From Tenrec ecaudatus (Eukaryota; Chordata; Mammalia; Afrosoricida; Tenrecidae): a stretch of DNA of 64,000 nt. Both the position numbers and the translations under genes were made by a program. Below are positions 33,546-43,570 of the stretch, piece after piece. The DNA is taken from contig NC_134537.1 in NCBI RefSeq assembly GCF_050624435.1, positions 11,714,584 to 11,778,583 on the forward strand. The letters run 5' to 3'. A model generated the notes under the pieces. The model worked only from the letters and a program-made list of their open reading frames with translations, was not told the origin of the DNA and did not search any database. Position 1 is the first letter of the stretch. Every line of letters begins with the position of its first letter.

Positions 33546-33551
33546 AATAAA
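33546..33551 (+). terminator. XIRP1 poly(A) signal
   Basis: AATAAA, followed about 20-30 bases later by a GT-rich element (TTGGTGATGATCTGTTTGT). It would place the transcript end near 33570 and give a 3' UTR of about 730 bases. Confidence 0.7.
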
Positions 33552-33574
33552 CCCAAGTTGTATTCTCTACTTGG

Positions 33575-34055
33575 TGATGATCTGTTTGTACATGCGATCC
33601 AGGGCCTGGGTCCTCACGGAGGGGAAGCAAGCCAAAATCAGCACATGCCCCCTGCTCCTGACAAGGGCAATGTGGAAAGGCTCTAAAAAGCCCCTCCTTT
33701 GTCCATTATCTTGGCTGGGAGTGAAAACAAAACCCTGTGCGACACCCTTGTACCCCCTACCCCACCACCACCACCACCACCACATACGCACACCTCTGAT
33801 CCCTCCACCTCTGGCCTCCCTACCTGGAAGGAAGGCAGGTGGTTCTGGGATTCCATTCTGCTACAGCTGGAAGCTTGCCCCAGAGTGGGAGAGAGGCCCA
33901 GTCAGGCCTGGGCGGAGGCAAGCCCTCTCTCTGGCTAGGAAAAATATGACCGGCAACTTGGCTGCGGGACTGCCTTCTGCTCAGACCAGGGGGCTCCTGG
34001 GAAGGCGCAGAGAGAGGTCCCAGCCTGGAAAGCCAGAGCAAGTTGACAACGGGCC
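33575..34055. other. 3' flank of XIRP1, no recognised gene
   Basis: A CCA trinucleotide run lies at 33762-33783. Nothing else was recognised. Confidence 0.4.
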
Positions 34056-34059
34056 CTTT

Positions 34060-34260
34060 TGACGTTTTCAAAAAGTACTGAGTACCTACTGTGTGCCGGG
34101 CCTGGTGTAGATGACAGGGGTGATCCCATGGGGACCCTACTCTTGAGCGAGTGTCTGTCTAAAACTCTAAACCGAGGAGACAGCCAGACAATAAACAAGA
34201 GAAAGCCGATCAGGGACAGCGGTCCTGCACGCGGCCTGCCCAGCAAGAAGTGAAGGTCAG
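34060..34260 (+). repeat. L2 LINE fragment
   Basis: TGAGTACCTACTGTGTGCCG (34079) and AGACAGCCAGACAATAAACA (34179) are typical of the 3' end of mammal-wide L2. It is ancient and diverged. Confidence 0.6.
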
Positions 34261-34686
34261 CAAGGGAAGCCTGGGCATGGAAAAGCCCAGGGTTGGGAAT
34301 AAGTGTACATTTAGCAAGTTCCCTGCATTTCCTGGGCATCGGACTGTCGGAAGAGGCTAGACCCTGGCCTCCCTCCCACCCACAAGTCGCCCTCACTTTG
34401 CTGTAGTGGAACAAGCAGGTTGCCCATCTACCACCAGCGCAGCGCCCAGCCCTATCTCTCACAACTTTCTTTGCCTGCTCGGTCGATGTGGAGGTCAGAG
34501 GGGTGGAAGTGGGGGTGGGGTGGGAAGGGGGTTCTCCCTGGGGGCAAAAGAACTCTTGCTACCAAGCCCACCCACCTGTGCCCCTAGCCACTTTATGGGA
34601 TTTCACTCCATGACAGGATACGGCAGCTTGTAGCATGACTCTTCTCCCTGGCCTTCTCATCTGTAAAGTGCGATTAGTCGTGGGAA

Positions 34687-34790
34687 AGAAAGCCAGGTGG
34701 CGCAGTGGTTAAGCACTTGGCAGCTAAGCCACAGGTCCACAGTTCCACCCACCACTGCCCCTTGGGAACAAGATGTGACTGTCACTTCAG
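34687..34790 (+). repeat. AfroSINE 5' half
   Basis: The tRNA-like head GCCAGGTGGCGCAGTGGTTA is well preserved. The copy ends after about 100 bases. Confidence 0.75.
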
Positions 34791-34800
34791 AATGATTAAA

Positions 34801-34895
34801 GCCCACCGCCGCCACCCAGTCGAGTCTGACACACAAGAACCCGATAGGACAGCGTAGAAGCGCCCCCCTGGGGTTTCTGAGGTTGTCATCTTTTA
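34801..34895 (-). repeat. AfroSINE 3' half, opposite strand
   Basis: It has CCGCCACCCAGTCGAGTCTG and GGACAGCGTAGAAGCGCCCC. It lies head-to-head with the previous copy and next to another. Confidence 0.6.
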
Positions 34896-34897
34896 CA

Positions 34898-35097
34898 AAC
34901 GCCCTGGTGACGTGGTGGTCATGTGTTTACGCTGCTCACTACCACGTCGGTAGTTCCAAAGCCACTCTGCAGAAGCAAGATGGGGTTTTCTACTCCTGTA
35001 AAGAGTTAGTCTTGAGAACTCACAGAGCAGTTCTACCCAGTTCTGTGGGGTGTCTATGAGTCTCCGTCAACTTGATGGCAATGAGTTTGGTGGGTGT
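34898..35097 (+). repeat. AfroSINE, full length
   Basis: It has the head GCCCTGGTGACGTGGTGGTC, the body TTTCTACTCCTGTAAAGAG and the 3' end CAACTTGATGGCAATGAG. Confidence 0.75.
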
Positions 35098-35124
35098 TTT
35101 TTTTTTGAGGGGGGGGTGCTGGTT

Positions 35125-35300
35125 GGAGTCTTTTACAGGAAGTGTCCTAACTGAAAGTTGCTAATTGAAAGTTGGACTGCTCTGTCTCCAAGGGAGAAAA
35201 ATGAGGCAATCGGCTTCCATAAAATTTACAGCCTTAGAAACTGTAGGGGCCAGTTCTACCATGTCCTAGAGAACTACTGGTCAGAATCAACTAGGGGGCT
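35125..35300 (+). repeat. AfroSINE 3' portion
   Basis: It has CAATCGGCTTCCATAAAATT, then GGGGCCAGTTCTACCATGTC and CAGAATCAACTAGGGGGC. The head is missing. Confidence 0.6.
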
Positions 35301-35379
35301 TTTTCTTATGAACATTAACAATATATACATACATATATGTGTGTATATATACTGCACCCTCATTGTTAGTCCTATGTTT

Positions 35380-35560
35380 TTTTTTAATCATTTTATTAGG
35401 GGCACATAGAACTCATCACAATCCATACATACATCAGTTGTGTAAAGCACATTTGTACATTCACTCCCTCATCATTCTCAAAACATTTGCTCTCCACCTA
35501 AGCCCCTGGCATCAGCTCCTCATTTTTCCCCTCCCGCCCCGCTCCCCAGCTCCCGGTCCT
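35380..35560 (-). repeat. 5'-truncated L1-like 3' end, antisense
   Basis: It has AATCATTTTATTAGGGGCAC at the left, ending in the pyrimidine tract at 35540. Confidence 0.65.
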
Positions 35561-35949
35561 ATGTTATTTTTCAGTGTCTATCTTAAATGAGTCTCTTTTC
35601 TCACCTGCGGTGGGGGGCTGGGGGGGTAGGATGTCTTGTTCATCCCAGTATTTTGTTTGTAATTCTGTAAAGAGCTCTCTCTTTGAGTGTGATTATGACA
35701 AACGCACATACGCGAGAAATCACCCAATTCACATTGACTGGGCGTCTACTTCTGGCCAGGTTCTGTTCACTGAGCAGAAAACGCCGAGCAAGAGGGGAAA
35801 CCCGGCCTTGACCCGGTGCAACGTAGGTTTGAAAGGGGGATGGGTAGACAACACGCAATCAGGGAGGATCGTTTCAGAGGGAAGAAAGGTTGTGCAGGAA
35901 AGAAACCAACGTCAGTCGATGAGGAGGGAGCCGGCGGTGATTTTCGCTT

Positions 35950-35968
35950 GCGGGGGGGGGGGGGGGGG
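35950..35968 (+). repeat. G homopolymer run
   Basis: About 18 consecutive G at the upstream edge of the CpG island. The length may be unreliable in sequencing. Confidence 0.9.
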
Positions 35969-36036
35969 CCGGGAGAGAAGGCGGAGCCAGCCCGACAGCC
36001 TGGAGGCGGCGGCCGGGGAAAAGCGGCCAGAGGCAG

Positions 36037-36146
36037 GCGGGGCGGGGCGGGGTCCGGGAGGGAGGGGCGGGGCGGGGTCCGGGAGGGAGGGGCGGGGTCC
36101 GGAAGGGAGGGGCGGGGCGGATCCGGGCGGGAGGGGCGGGGCGGCC
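36037..36146 (+). repeat. Tandem GC-box minisatellite
   Basis: Four or so units of GGGGCGGGG(CGGGG)TCCGGGAGGGA, with lengths varying between about 20 and 30 bases. Each carries one or two Sp1-type GC boxes. Confidence 0.8.
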
Positions 36147-36254
36147 CGGCCGCGTCAGGGACGCACGTGCCGCAGGACGTAGGCTCCTCCCCTCCGCCAG
36201 GACCCCGCCCCGAGCCCCATCCCCGGAGCCTGCCAGGCTGTGTTCCAGTCGGCC

Positions 36255-36268
36255 GTCGCCAAGGTGAC
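36255..36268 (-). promoter_or_regulatory. X-box-like motif 1
   Basis: Read on the minus strand it is GTCACC-TT-GGCGAC, close to the RFX consensus GTNRCC-N(0-3)-RGYAAC with one mismatch. Confidence 0.35.
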
Positions 36269-36270
36269 CG

Positions 36271-36278
36271 TGACGTCA
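36271..36278 (+). promoter_or_regulatory. CRE palindrome
   Basis: TGACGTCA, the full CREB/CREM site, in the CpG island between the two X-box-like motifs. Confidence 0.75.
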
Positions 36279-36318
36279 CCGGGGCCGCGGAGTTGGGAAC
36301 GTTCGGGCGGCGGTGGCC

Positions 36319-36331
36319 GTTGCCAGGAAAC
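36319..36331 (+). promoter_or_regulatory. X-box-like motif 2
   Basis: GTTGCC-A-GGAAAC is one base from the RFX consensus. Confidence 0.4.
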
Positions 36332-36879
36332 GGTGAGCGGGCGCGCGGCCAGGAGCCGGTTCCACGCCGCAGACGCCGGGCGCCGGGACGCGCCGTCCTG
36401 GCCAGCCCTTCCTCGGATCCTCCCTCCCGGATTCCTTTCGGATGCTGGGTTCCGGTCCTCACCCACGTCTTGGCCCCGCCCGGGACCGACCGACGGCGGA
36501 GCATGGCGCTGCCTCCCTCCGCGCGTCTTTCTCCCAGTGCCTCTGTGTCGCGAAGTTGTCCACTAGTCCCCATCTTGGCCACCAGCACCCTGCCCCAAGC
36601 TGCCATCCGTCCCGCCCTTTCTTGGACCGCAGCCATGGCTCCCAAGTGATCATTCCACCGGGCTGTGTCCTTTACATTGTGTCCTCCACCAGGAAGTAGG
36701 AACTCGTATCAAAAGTTCATCAGCCCTGGTCACGCCCAAGTAGCCCCCCCTCCCCCCGCCCCAGTTTCTGAGCTCTCAGTCTGAAGTCGACACCTGAGGC
36801 CAGGATACCTTGCTCCTTGGGGTGGGTCTCCCAAATTCCTTGCCTCACTCTGCCACTTGTCTTACCCACATCCCTCAGA

Positions 36880-37060
36880 CTTTCCTCTTCTGACAGGAAC
36901 CAGCCTCAGGGCCTTTGCACTTGCTCTTCTCCTTAGCCTCTCAGTCTCTTCCAGATCTTGGTGTAACTGGGTTCCTTAGATCTCCCCTCGCTCATGGTTC
37001 TCCCTCAGGTCTCATGCGGTTTTATTTTCCTCCCAGAACCAATAACCACCTGAAGTGACG
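36880..37060 (-). repeat. L2 LINE fragment, antisense
   Basis: CAGGGCCTTTGCACTTGCTC (36907) and CCCTCAGGTCTCATGCGG (37003) are hallmarks of the L2 3' region read backwards. Confidence 0.65.
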
Positions 37061-38600
37061 GTGCTCACTTAGTCCCAGTGTTTGAGACCCTGCTTTCTAA
37101 GCAAATGGCTGTACACGAGTGGTTTAAACCCTTGTACGGTGTCCGTGGAGTCTGTGGGTTTGGAATTGGGCAAGACGCTGTCGGAATGGCTCCTCTCTGT
37201 GATGTGTGACGTCTGGCTGGAGTGGAGGGGGCTCAGCTGGGAAAACACTAAGGTGGCTCAACAGCTGGGGCCTGGAAACATCTGAAGAGTCCCTCACGCA
37301 CACATCTGGAGGTGACTGCTGGCTGGGAGCGCAGCTGGAGTCTCCGCCTGAACTCACACAAGCATATGGCCTCCCCATGTGGCCTGGGCTTCCTCACAGC
37401 ATGGCAGTGTCAGGGTAGACGCCCTGCAACTCAGGACTCCAAAGGCAACTAACTGTCCCAGCCAACAAGGCCAAAGCTACATCCCCTGGAGACCTTGCCT
37501 TCTTTGGGCTGCCAAGCAGTCAGTCAGGCCCACCCAGATTCAAGGGAAGGGGGCGAAGCACAGTTCTAGAAGACCAGGTAGGACGAAGGAGCTTGTAGCC
37601 ATCTTTGGAGAGCCCATCTTCCCCCATGAATATTATCTCTGTGAGCAAATACGTCTCCTTTGTTTATTGCTCTGTCCCCGGGGCTCGAAATAGTGCTGAG
37701 GCACACAGTAAGTATGTGCGATACGTGTTTTAGGGATGTTTCAGGATGCCACCGGAGAGCCCAGCTCTTAGACCTTGTAGTTCATTGTGTTTTTCTTGCC
37801 CTGGTCCCTGATTTTAGCCAGATCTGTTCTGGAGACAAGAAGAGGGACAAGAATGGTGCTGGGCAGTGTATTTACTTAATATGGCCTCTTCTAACAATGA
37901 CTGGGTAGGGCGATGCCAATGTGAGGTGCTAAAGCCCACCAGGAGGATTGGATAGCTTGCTCATAAGATAAAGAAGGTGCATGGCACTGAGGTGGAGGTG
38001 GGGCCATACCAGTAAAGTGTCTGGGATTCTAACTCAGGGGATTTCACTACCACCAAGAAATCAGGAGCGCAGTGAGTCCTTGGAAACAGAGATCCCTGAG
38101 CTGGCCTCTCTGATCCAGAGGACAGAGGACTATGACAGTGGAGACGGGGCAAGAAGACATTGTAGAAGCAGAGCTGCAGAACCAAGTAGCTGTCTGGAGA
38201 CAGATCAGTGGGCTTCTTGGCCACAGGATGAGAAAGCTGAGTGCCTTTGGGTTCCTTGGAGATGCAGGATGCTTGGCAACCATCTGTTGTTTAAGGGATG
38301 TTAAAGCTCCAGTCTTCTCCTTATTCTGAACTCTGGAAATGTCAGGGTGAGGGCTTTCCCCTCCCCCCTGCCCACTATGGGAGCAAGTGAGTGGCCCCAT
38401 GAGAAACGTGCTTTGGAAAAGGGACTCAGGCCACAGGGAGAGGTTCAGGTTACCTATTATGCATCCTTTGCAGACTTGAGCAAGAGAAAGTACTTTCTTT
38501 TTCATCTTCTTTAAGACTTACAGAGGGGTTTTAATTTTCATGTTGATGAACACTAGTCAAAGTGCCAGAAGAATAAATCTGCCTTCAAGAAGGATGGCCA
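37061..38600. other. Intergenic; old repeats, no gene recognised
   Basis: 37370-37560 (CCCATGTGGCCTGGGCTTCC) and 37650-37730 look like diverged mammal-wide repeats. Open frames at 37981-38505 on both strands have no recognisable domain. Confidence 0.35.
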
Positions 38601-38850
38601 GGATGCTGCTCAGCAGTGAGGCTGGAGAGCCGTTGCCTCCTGTACCTATTGTCAGGAGAGTTGAGTCCCTGGAAAAGGACATCCAGCTTGATCAAACAGA
38701 GGGATGAGGAATGGAAAAGAAGATGCCCCACCATGAGAGGAACTGACACCGCAGCTGCGACAGTAGGCTCGAGCCTAAGAACGACTGTGAGTGAGGATGA
38801 CGCAGGACAGAGCCACTGGGAGGGGGAGCCGGCAGCACAGCACCTAACAA
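38601..38850 (+). repeat. RTE-type 3' fragment
   Basis: AGTCCCTGGAAAAGGACATC (38664), then CACCGCAGCTGCGACAGTAG and AACGACTGTGAGTGAGGATG follow the 3' end of the RTE family on the sense strand. The 114-codon frame over it belongs to the element. Confidence 0.65.
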
Positions 38851-39034
38851 GACTCCAAGGAGATTCCTGTCCTGCTTCCCACTTTCCCATGGGAGACAGC
38901 CACCTCTGCCCATTACCTTCACCTGAGAAAGCCGAAAGGCAGCACAGGCTTCTCTCCTGACCCTACCCCTTCCTTCAAGTCCTGTGAGTCTTTGGCCCTG
39001 CTTTGCTTCTCAGGCATCTCTCCACCTTCTTTTT

Positions 39035-39262
39035 TTTTTTTTTAATCTTTTTATTGGGGCTCATAAGGCTCTTATCACAATCTGTGCATACATCAAATGA
39101 GCAAAGCACCCTTATACATTCGTTGCACTCGTCACTCTCATAATTCACCTTCCACTTGGGTTCCTGGAATCAGCTCGGTTTCCCTTTTTTTTCCCCATCC
39201 CCCTCCCTCCCCGATCCCACCCCTGGTCCCTTGATAGTTTATAAATAATTATTATATCTTAT
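39035..39262 (-). repeat. 5'-truncated L1-like 3' end, antisense
   Basis: It has AATCTTTTTATTGGGGCTCA and ends at GATAGTTTATAAATAATTAT. Confidence 0.65.
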
Positions 39263-39558
39263 CTTTCCACCTTCTACTCCATCCATACTAGTGTTTGCTG
39301 GGTTCAGGCCTTGGCCTGGATTGAGGCTACCTCTTCCCCGTAGCCCTCCCCACCTCCAGTGACAGCCCCAAATTGTCAATCCTCCAATGTAGCCCTGGAG
39401 TGGTATCCCACCATCTCTAGCACAGATACCCACCATCCTCAGATCCTTCAAGGCTGCCACAAGAAAACTGGTCCATGAGACTGTACCGACTAGGACCTTG
39501 AGTGCTGTCTCTCTGCTGAATCACATCTCCCTAGTTTTGTCCAGAGCTAACAACTATA

Positions 39559-39778
39559 GGGAGCCCTAGTGGCCTAGTGGTTAACACTGTGGGCGGCTCA
39601 CTGCAAGGGTGGGCTGTTTGAACCTACCAGCTGCTCCTTGGGAGATTGAGGAGACTTTCTACTCCTGTAAAGAGTTACTGTCTTGGGAACCCACAGGGGC
39701 AGTTCTACCCTGTCCTGTAGGGTCACAAAGAGTTGGCATTCACTAGATGGCAGTGAGTTTGGTTTGGTTTGGTTTTAG
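39559..39778 (+). repeat. AfroSINE, full length
   Basis: It has the head GAGCCCTAGTGGCCTAGTGG, the B-box-like region TTTGAACCTACCAGCTGCTC and the 3' end TAGATGGCAGTGAGTTTGG. It is a good reference copy: CACTAGATGG marks the site where SPIN has inserted in two other copies. Confidence 0.8.
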
Positions 39779-40084
39779 GCACACAGCCTAAAGCCTACCA
39801 TACTTTCAGGCGCCCAGGTAAACCTTTTGACTTAACACCTGATGGTAGAGCTTTTAGGTAGAAACCATGGTTGAATATGCGACATTAAGGTATTTGTCTG
39901 CAATCATAACATAATGATATTTCTATTGCAGGAAGAGGTTCAGACAGGTAAAAAATAATAATTTTTTTAATGGTTGTCCCATGAAGTCATCCAATAACCC
40001 TGGTTTTGCCCATGCTTTGATCCTGTATTCTCCACCCTGCCATTTCTGGGAAATTTGGGGCCTAATTTCTAAAATTAGAAGACC

Positions 40085-40290
40085 CAATTCGGGGGTGGGT
40101 TAGGAGGGGGGTTGTAAATTATCAAGAGTTCATGAGGGAGTAGGGGGAAATGAGCTAATTTCAAGGGCTCAAGTAGAAAGAAAATGTTTTGAAAATGATG
40201 ATGGCAACATAGGTACAAATGTGCTTGACACAACAGGTGGATTGTGGTAAGAACTGTAAGTACTCCAATAAAATGATAGAAAACAAAAAG
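40085..40290 (+). repeat. 5'-truncated L1-like 3' end
   Basis: It has GGGTGGGTTAGGAGGGGGGT at its start, then AAATTATCAAGAGTTCATGA, ending TACTCCAATAAAATGATAG. Confidence 0.65.
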
Positions 40291-40841
40291 GACCGAATTC
40301 TTGACAGGGAAGTGGAAACCGCCTGAGGTGTTCTTCTAGGATCCCAGCTCCCGGTGGTGGTGGTCTCTAGCCAATTCAAGCTCCGGGGAGCCCACGTGTA
40401 TCCAAGTGCAAGTGCTCCAGGTGATTTTTCTAGGCTGTGACCTTTGGGAAACTGGTTGCTTTTCTTCCACAGTGGGGCTGGGAGGGTTGGATGGGTTATC
40501 AGACCTGGTCCATACTGTCCGCCTGCCCCCCATCCCCAGCCCTGGCCTCTTGTTGATCCCCCGCCCCTGTCTAAACGCGGCTCCCCACTGAGGTCGGTCG
40601 GTCCTGTAGCTGGGAAGACTGGGTAGGACCACCCCTGAGCTGGGTAGGACCACCCCTGAGCGCAAATCCGTAGCGCAGACGTTGGCTGGGGCCAGCGGGT
40701 CTCAGGGGAGGGGGCTCGCCAGCCGGGCAGCGGGCCTGGGGAGGCGGGTACTTGGGTCTGGCCAGCTCCCCACTCCCAGATCGCAACTAGCAGGCTTCCA
40801 GGACGCACACGGGCTCTCTCCGCCCCTACCCTCACAGCTCT
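40291..40841. other. Intergenic, GC-rich, no gene recognised
   Basis: A 20-base direct repeat, GGTAGGACCACCCCTGAGC(T/G), lies at about 40622 and 40642. No exon could be supported. Confidence 0.35.
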
Positions 40842-40949
40842 GCCTCCTCCTCCATCTCCTCCTCCATCTCCTCCTCCTCCTCCTCCTCCTCCTCCTCCTC
40901 CTCCTCCTCCTCCTCCTCCTCCTCCTCCTCCTCCTCCTCCTCCTCCTCG
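40842..40949 (+). repeat. (CTC)n trinucleotide array
   Basis: About 107 bases of CTC with two CATCTC interruptions near the left end. It translates as poly-Leu or poly-Gly and is not coding. Confidence 0.95.
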
Positions 40950-41794
40950 CAGCACACAGCTCACCTCCCCCATGACCCCCCTACTTAGGTTTCTTACGAA
41001 AAAGTGCTAAGAATTCCCAGAAGGTCCAGGATGTGAAGTCACTGACTTGATGTCACCAGGCGCATTTCCAGGAATCAGAAACGTTGTGAGGGAGGAAGGA
41101 AACTTCAGAAGTCGTGGGTGCTGTGCATGACTGGACTGGGCTGTGTGCCAAACTCGTGTCCACGCGAGTCTTGGTCATCCTCCCCGCCTCCTCCCCACCC
41201 CACCCCGCCTCCCAAGGACAAGATGCTTCCTTCACAGTTTAAGGATGTCCATCAAGCAGAAATACTGATTGATCTGTATGCAAAGTCAGAGTCCCCTACT
41301 CCGTGGTCTGAGTGCCAGAGGGGAAACGGGCGCTTTGAGCCACGAGAGAAAGAACTAGCTGGCCCTTCTACTCTGGAACAATTGCCAATCAGACTGGGAC
41401 TTTGAGTGAACCCACCCCTTTAATTTAGCCATTTCACAAATAGGGATTTATCCTACAGGCTCACATATACAGCTAGATGCCTAACTGGTTCAGGATTGAG
41501 TGGACTGCAGCGAGTTGTAAAGGTTGCTTTTAATCTTGTCTTTGTGACATTAATGGGGCAAGATAAGTTTAGGGTGTTTGCAGTCAGTCTTTACAAGATG
41601 TAAAAAGAACAGAAGTGGACTAGCAAGAAAGCAGAAGGGGAAATGGGGGCGGGGGGGGGGGGGGGGGAATGGCAAACTTCAAGTGAAGATTGCCCTGGGG
41701 CAGGAGCTCAGAGCACCTTAATCCAAAGTCAACAGGGATAGAAAGCCTTCCCCAAGAACCAGCCCTCTGAATTGGGACCTCTGGCCCACTAAAG
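40950..41794. other. Intergenic; G run at 41651-41667
   Basis: A possible diverged L1 patch lies at 41410-41480 (CACAAATAGGGATTTATCCT). Nothing else was recognised. Confidence 0.35.
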
Positions 41795-41977
41795 AGGAAC
41801 CCTGGTGGCATAGTGGTTATATGTTGGGCTGTCAACTGCAAGGTTAGCAGTTCAAAACCAGCAGCAGCTCCTCGTAGAAAGATGGGGTTTTCTACACTCA
41901 AAGTTACCATCTCGGGAACTCTCAGGGGCAGTTCTACCCTGTCTTATAGAGTTGCTATGAGTTGGTGTTGACTAGAT
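41795..41977 (+). repeat. AfroSINE interrupted by SPIN
   Basis: It has the head GAACCCTGGTGGCATAGTGG and the body GGGCAGTTCTACCCTGTCTT. It breaks after GTGTTGACTAGAT. The last bases (TAGATAGTAGTGAATGAG) resume at 42518 after the SPIN copy. Confidence 0.85.
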
Positions 41978-42514
41978 CAGCAGTTCTCAACCTATGGGTT
42001 GTGACCCCATTGGGGGTCAAATGACCTTTCACAGGGGTTGTCTAAAACCATCTTAAACACGTTTCCGATGGTCTTAGGAACAGAGACAGCTCCTCCATCC
42101 ACATGCAGATATGCAAATCTGGTGAGAAAGAAGCTATCTCAGCCTTCACACTGACTGGCTTTTTACCCATACTGTCACAAAATGTAGCAATGTAGTTTAC
42201 TGTTGTTATATTAAGACTGTTACTCATGCTACACCATGCTTCAAGACAAAATTTCATGTATTTGTCATTAGAAATACTTATTTCACAATATATAGTTACA
42301 TATTGTTTGGGTGACTAATCACTATGCTTTTAAGTATGTTCAATTTGTAACCATGAAAATACATCCTGCATCTCAGATATTTACATGATGATTCATAACA
42401 GTAGCAAAATGACAGTTATGAAGTAGCAACGAAAATAATTTTATGGTTGGGGGTCACCACCACACGAGGAACTGTATTAGGGGGTTGAGGCATTAAAAAG
42501 GTTGAGAGCCACTG
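41978..42514 (+). mobile_element. SPIN-like hAT transposon, non-autonomous
   Basis: Its ends are CAGCAGTTCTCAACC and GTTGAGAGCCACTG. The flanking 8-bp duplication is GACTAGAT and GTCTAGAT (7 of 8). It shares ATGCTTCAAGACAAAATTTC and TTTTATGGTTGGGGG with the copy at 14428. The 537 bp contain no transposase frame. Confidence 0.8.
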
Positions 42515-42719
42515 GTCTAGATAGTAGTGAATGAGTGAGCCAGCTACCTAAATGTTGAGAGAAATAAATTTTCATTTGTCAGAGCCACCATGGGTGTGGA
42601 ATTCCTGTTACATCCGTCTTGGAGAATGAATTCATGCAAATAATGAAAATGAGGAGCCTGGGGAAGAAATTAGCAACATGCGTGAAGGAGTGAGAACTGC
42701 CCTGAATCTTCAGAGCAAG

Positions 42720-42848
42720 GGGCAGAACTGTTCCCGGGGGGTTCTGACCCAGTCACTCTTTAGAAAGCCTGATCTTTCGCTGAAGACCATCCAGCTGGGG
42801 TGGTTCGAACTGCTGACCTGAGCAGCCCAGTGCATAGCCAGGATTCCA
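42720..42848 (-). repeat. AfroSINE fragment
   Basis: It has CAGAACTGTTCCCGGGGGGT and GGTTCGAACTGCTGACCTGA. The head is at the right. Confidence 0.55.
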
Positions 42849-42889
42849 CAGAAAAAAAGAAAATGGGGGGGAAAAGTTTTAGAAACTTG

Positions 42890-43340
42890 AACGGGCTGTT
42901 TAGATTGCGTGATCAAAGAAGCCTTCTTGAACAAGCTGGCATTTGAGCAAAGACCAACAGGAGATAAGAGAATGTCAGGCATCTGCCAGGCAGTGGGCAG
43001 AGCTAGTGCCCAGGCCCTGAGGCAGGACTTTACTTGGCGTGTGAGAAGCAGTGTGGAGGCTAATATGGCTGAAGTCAGGGGGGCAAAGGGCACAGGGAAG
43101 AGTGGCAGTCAGGTGAGTGGAGTGAGCCTGCAGGGCCTTTCCAGGCAGATGAGGACCTGGGGCACACATGGGAGAGGTCCATAGCTGACCTCAGTTTTGA
43201 AAGACCCCTCTGGCCGCTGAGATAGCCCATAGCAAGGCAAGAGCAGAGTGAGTCCCAGAGGCCAGGGCAGCACTTACTGAAGTTCCCCAGGTGAGAGAGG
43301 TGACATGGTTTGGACCAGGGGAAACAGAAATCTGAGGAGA
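42890..43340 (+). repeat. Ancient L2-like LINE fragment
   Basis: GCATTTGAGCAAAGACCAAC and GTGCCCAGGCCCTGAGGCAG (43006) resemble the diverged mammal-wide family also seen at 1720-2110. Confidence 0.5.
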
Positions 43341-43389
43341 GTTTAATAGAGGGACGCTCCCCCTGTCTCTTGCTAGCAGAGCTGTCCAC

Positions 43390-43570
43390 GGCGTCCTGGT
43401 GGTGCAATGGTTAAGCGCTCAGCTCGGAGCTGAAAGGGAAGCCGTTCAAACTCACTAGGAGATAGACGTGGCAGTCAGCTTCCATAAAGGATTTACCGTT
43501 TTGGAAACTCTGGGGACCATTCTCCCCTGTCCTACAGAATCGGCTCGCTGTCAACAGACTGTGCTGATGG
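43390..43570 (+). repeat. AfroSINE
   Basis: It has the head GTCCTGGTGGTGCAATGGTTA and the body GTGGCAGTCAGCTTCCATAA. The 3' end is diverged. Confidence 0.75.

Larger units (their letters stand above)
35930..36650. promoter_or_regulatory. CpG island, orphan promoter candidate
   Basis: A dense run of CpG and GGGGCGGGG boxes is followed by a CRE (36271), two X-box-like motifs and a splice-donor-like ACGGTGAGC (GT at 36333). This looks like a housekeeping or testis-type promoter, possibly bidirectional. I know of no protein gene between XIRP1 and CSRNP1 in human and found no coding exon downstream here. The 277- and 292-codon frames across it are GC-rich mutual shadows. Confidence 0.6.

Noticed and set aside
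35767-36649. Overlapping frames of 292 codons (-) and 277 codons (+) in the CpG island
   Set aside because: Both are produced by the GC-box tandem array and the lack of AT-rich stop codons. They have no domains and are mutually antisense.
37379-38505. A spliced gene downstream of the orphan CpG island
   Set aside because: The open frames show no domain similarity, and parts of the interval look like L2 and other old repeats. Without transcripts I cannot support exons.
39559-39640. tRNA genes suggested by A- and B-box-like motifs
   Set aside because: These motifs occur in some 30 copies attached to a common non-tRNA body. They are AfroSINE heads, not functional tRNA genes.
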